DNA from: Pseudomonas haemolytica
GTDB taxonomy: Bacteria > Pseudomonadota > Gammaproteobacteria > Pseudomonadales > Pseudomonadaceae
NCBI RefSeq assembly: GCF_009659625.1
Contig: NZ_VOIW01000006.1
Coordinates: 372,001-436,000, forward strand
Length of the DNA stretch: 64,000 bases
Direction: 5' to 3'
In this document: piece by piece, positions 61,565-64,000 of the stretch
Numbering within the stretch: position 1 is the stretch's first letter
How the letters are laid out: each line of letters begins with the position of its first letter
Translations under genes and position numbers: made by a program
The notes under the pieces: model-generated
What the model was told of the DNA's origin: nothing
Database searches by the model: none
The model's input: only the letters and a program-made list of their open reading frames with translations

Positions 61565-62554
61565 ATGATGCAAACCCTTGAGTTTTTGACCGAAACCCCG
61601 ACCATGTCTGCCGCGGATGCTTTTACCCTGTCTTCCGACCTGATCAATGAACTGTTGCGCGGCATGCGCCTGCGCGGCGTGCAGTACCGTCGCATCCAGG
61701 CCGGCCCGACCTTCGGCATGGGCTTTGGCGCCAAGCCCGGCCACGCCTATTTCCACTTTGTCGCGGCCGGCCACGTGACCTTGCGCGGCGAGGATGGCGA
61801 CCTTTTCGACCTGTCGGCGGGCAATGCGGTGTTCATCGCCCATGGCGGCGCGCATGCATTGTTATCCGACGCGAATGCCGCAACGCACGACATCGGCGAT
61901 TTCGACAGCGCACCGCTGGGGGACGCGGTCTGCGCCGTGGATGCGTCACCCGAGACCGTCCCCAGCACTCTGCTGTTCAGTGCCTGCATGGAGTTCGAAC
62001 TCGGCAGCATCCAGGGCCTCGGCAACCTGATGCCGGCGCTGATGCTGATCGATGCCGGGGGCCAGCGTTACCCCGGCTTGATGCCGATCCTGGCGGTGAT
62101 GGAACGGGAAGTCTCCACCGCGCGCATCGGCTTTGCCGGTATCCTCGCGCGCCTGGCCGATGTGGTGTCGGCGATGATCGTACGCGGCTGGGTCGAATGT
62201 GCCTGCGGCAACGCCTCGGGCCTGGTGGCGGCGCTGCGCGACCCACGCCTGGCCCGCGCCCTCCTCGCCCTGCACCAGCAGCCGGGCCGCGACTGGAGCG
62301 TGGCGGAACTGGCCGCGCAGTGCCATACCTCGCGCTCGGTGTTTGCCGATCGCTTCCAGGCCATCCTGGGCATACCGCCGTTACGCTACGCCACGGAACT
62401 GCGCATGCGCCTGGCCAGCCAGTGGCTGACTCTGGAGCGCATGCCCATCGAAACCGTCGCGCAACGCCTGGGCTATACCTCCCAGGCAGCGTTCAGCCGT
62501 GCCTTCAAGCGCATCACTGGGCAACCGCCCGGGGCGGCCCGCAATTCGATGTAG
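61565..62554 (+). CDS. AraC-family regulator with cupin-type ligand domain
   Basis: The 329-residue protein starts at ATG 61565 (AGGA six bases upstream). An N-terminal AraC-ligand cupin domain (about 20-205: YFHFVAAGHVTLRGEDGDLFD) is followed by two helix-turn-helices (about 228-325: WSVAELAAQCHTSRSVFADRF, PIETVAQRLGYTSQAAFSRAF). It is divergent from the MFS exporter gene. The start regions carry AGGATGATC on both strands, which are simply the two ribosome sites. Confidence 0.92.
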   Translation: MMQTLEFLTETPTMSAADAFTLSSDLINELLRGMRLRGVQYRRIQAGPTFGMGFGAKPGHAYFHFVAAGHVTLRGEDGDLFDLSAGNAVFIAHGGAHALLSDANAATHDIGDFDSAPLGDAVCAVDASPETVPSTLLFSACMEFELGSIQGLGNLMPALMLIDAGGQRYPGLMPILAVMEREVSTARIGFAGILARLADVVSAMIVRGWVECACGNASGLVAALRDPRLARALLALHQQPGRDWSVAELAAQCHTSRSVFADRFQAILGIPPLRYATELRMRLASQWLTLERMPIETVAQRLGYTSQAAFSRAFKRITGQPPGAARNSM

Positions 62555-62639
62555 CGACTGCCCCTTCACGTATTGCGCACCCCGATCATGAAGCCTTAAT
62601 CTCGTCAGCCAATCACACCGCGAAAGCAATGGAGGCTGC

Positions 62640-63236
62640 ATGAAACTGGTCGGAATGCTGGACTCGCCCTACGTACGCCGCGTGGCGATTTCCCTGGACT
62701 TGTATGGGGTGGAGTTTGTGCATGAACCGCTGTCGGTGTTCAGCACTTTCACGGAATTCGCCCAGATCAATCCGGTAGTCAAGGCGCCCACCCTGGTGCT
62801 GGATGATGGGACGGTGCTGATGGATTCGAGCCTGATCCTCGATTACCTGGAAACGTTGGCGCCCGCGCAGAAGAAGCTACTGCCCCAGCAACCAGAGGCA
62901 CGCGCCCGAGACTTGCAATTGCTCGGGCTGGCCCTCGCGGCCTGTGAAAAAAGCGTGCAGATCGTCTATGAACACAACCTGCGCCCGGCCGAAAAGCAGC
63001 ATGCGCCGTGGCTCGAGCGCGTCAGCGGGCAATTGCTGGCGGCTTATGCGCTGCTGGACAAGCAACTGGCAGACAGTGAAGTGCTGACCCAGGCGTCCAT
63101 TACTGCGGCGGTCGCCTGGTCGTTCAGTCAGTTCACCGTGGCGTCGGTGGTGAAGGCGGATGCGTTCCCCAACCTCAAGCGCCATGCGGAGCGCCTGGAA
63201 GAGCACCCGGCGTTCAGGCGTTATCCCATCGAGTAA
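62640..63236 (+). CDS. Glutathione S-transferase family protein
   Basis: The 198-residue protein starts at ATG 62640 with GGAGG five bases upstream. It has the thioredoxin-like N-terminal domain (MKLVGMLDSPYVRRVAISLDL, NPVVKAPTLVLDDG, DSSLILDYLE) with the Ser/Pro glutathione site SPYVRR. The helical C-terminal domain is short. Function within the family is unassigned. Confidence 0.9.
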   Translation: MKLVGMLDSPYVRRVAISLDLYGVEFVHEPLSVFSTFTEFAQINPVVKAPTLVLDDGTVLMDSSLILDYLETLAPAQKKLLPQQPEARARDLQLLGLALAACEKSVQIVYEHNLRPAEKQHAPWLERVSGQLLAAYALLDKQLADSEVLTQASITAAVAWSFSQFTVASVVKADAFPNLKRHAERLEEHPAFRRYPIE

Positions 63237-63251
63237 ACGCCGCGTATCAAC

Positions 63252-63343
63252 TGTGGGGGGGGGCTTGCCCCCGATGGCTGTGTATCAGTCAGCCTATTTT
63301 AAGCTGACCCACCGCTATCGGGGGCAAGCCCCCTCCCACATTT
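63252..63343. repeat. REPIN between the GST and short-chain dehydrogenase genes
   Basis: Two REP units face each other (TGTGG...GGGGCTTGCCCCCGATGG and CTATCGGGGGCAAGCCCC...CACATTT) across a loop of about 35 bases. The REP type differs from that in the composite elements (CTTGCCCCC versus CTTGCTCGC). Confidence 0.88.
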
Positions 63344-63375
63344 GGACGGCGTCGCCTTGAGCAATTATGCCCGGC

Positions 63376-64000
63376 TTAGACCCAGCCGCCGTCAACGATG
63401 AAATTCTGCGCCGAACACATCGCCGAGGCATCCGAGGCCAGAAACAACGCCATATTGGCGATGTGTTCCGGCAGCACATTGCCGGGCAGGCACTGGCTGC
63501 GGGCGATGAGTTCCTTGGCCGCATCGTCGACCCACATGGCCAGTTGCTTTTCCGTCATCACCCAGCCCGGCACCAGCGTATTGACGCGGATATAGCTCGG
63601 CCCCAGTTCCCGCGCCAGGCCGCGAGTCATGCCGTGGGCCGCGGCCTTGCTGGCGGCGTACACCGGGTAGCCGGCCGAGGCCATCATCCAGCCGACAGAA
63701 CCCAGGTTGATAATCGAGCCGCCACCGGCCTCTTTCATCATCGGCACCACCGCCTTGGCAGCAAAGAAAGCGTGCTTGAGGTTGACTGCGATCAACTGGT
63801 CGAACATTTGCGAGTCGATTTCTTCCAGGCTGTGACGCACGTCATTGGCCGCATTATTCACCAGCACCGTGATCGGCCCCAGGGACTGCTCAAAGCGCCC
63901 GATGGCGGCGCGGTAGCCAATTTCGTCGGTGATGTCGCACCACTCGAACTCGACGGTATGCCCTTTGGAATTCAACAGCGCAGCCAAGCGTTCACCCTGG
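63376..64000 (-). CDS. Short-chain dehydrogenase/reductase, N-terminus cut by right edge
   Basis: The frame runs open to the right edge, so about 30 N-terminal residues including the TGxxxGIG cofactor loop are missing. The 207 visible residues have NNAANDVRHS (cofactor Asn), the catalytic Ser in IINLGSVGWM and the Tyr-Lys pair in PVYAASKAAAHG, then VRVNTLVPGWVMTEKQ (as RVNTLVPGWV). It ends ASAMCSAQNFIVDGGWV. The substrate is unknown. Confidence 0.9.
   Translation of the reverse strand, partial: QGERLAALLNSKGHTVEFEWCDITDEIGYRAAIGRFEQSLGPITVLVNNAANDVRHSLEEIDSQMFDQLIAVNLKHAFFAAKAVVPMMKEAGGGSIINLGSVGWMMASAGYPVYAASKAAAHGMTRGLARELGPSYIRVNTLVPGWVMTEKQLAMWVDDAAKELIARSQCLPGNVLPEHIANMALFLASDASAMCSAQNFIVDGGWV

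Overview
The window comes from a Pseudomonas of the fluorescens group. It is GC-rich, carries REP/REPIN repeats, has a close homologue of the P. fluorescens aryl esterase PFE, and its left half has the gene order I recall for the P. aeruginosa vreAIR-hxc-lap-pdt region (PA0674-PA0693). All homology statements come from reading motifs and gene order; no database search was run.

Region 1 (1-32.3 kb) is a phosphate-starvation secretion island. From the left edge, on the minus strand, come a truncated ExbB2-like protein (DUF2341/LamG part), the two-partner-secretion (TPS) transporter PdtB, the PhdA regulator and the giant 4202-residue exoprotein PdtA. Next are a DING-type phosphate-binding/phosphatase protein and a complete Hxc type II secretion system: hxcS, R, Q, Z, Y, X, T on minus, hxcV on plus, hxcP on minus, hxcU and hxcW on plus. 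The island ends with the cell-surface-signalling operon vreA-vreI-vreR. In P. aeruginosa, VreI drives the hxc and pdt genes under low phosphate, Hxc exports the Lap/DING proteins, and PdtB exports PdtA. By synteny this should hold here too.

Three copies (3.5, 18.7 and 32.4 kb) of a 730-830 bp element lie between these blocks. Each is built of nested inverted repeats: terminal hairpins, internal hairpins, a branched hairpin in each arm and a REPIN at the centre. A terminal-repeat-only version lies at 38.8 kb and an arm fragment at 51.0 kb. Stems are kept by compensatory changes between copies, and in the third copy the central REPIN is flipped. I found no open reading frame with recognisable protein features in it. 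It is the most unusual structure in the window.

Region 2 (33-38.7 kb) holds a thiolase / acyl-CoA ligase / MHS transporter operon divergent from a PAS-LuxR regulator, then mntP behind a yybP-ykoY manganese riboswitch. Region 3 (38.8-45.7 kb) is rich in redox and electrophile-defence genes: a zinc alcohol dehydrogenase, the PFE-like esterase, a quinone oxidoreductase, a NemR-type TetR / DJ-1 / old yellow enzyme operon with a matching operator, and a GlxA-type AraC regulator.

Region 4 (45.7-57.5 kb) looks like an uptake and degradation unit for a peptide- or amide-like compound. It has an aldehyde dehydrogenase, an omega-aminotransferase and a serine hydrolase in one overlapping operon, a divergent GntR regulator with two winged-helix domains, and an oligopeptide-type ABC transporter followed by an OprD porin. 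Region 5 (57.8-64 kb) is ordinary chromosome: GNAT acetyltransferase, UppP-like phosphatase, YghU-type and classical glutathione transferases, an MFS exporter with a divergent AraC regulator, a REPIN, and a short-chain dehydrogenase cut by the right edge.
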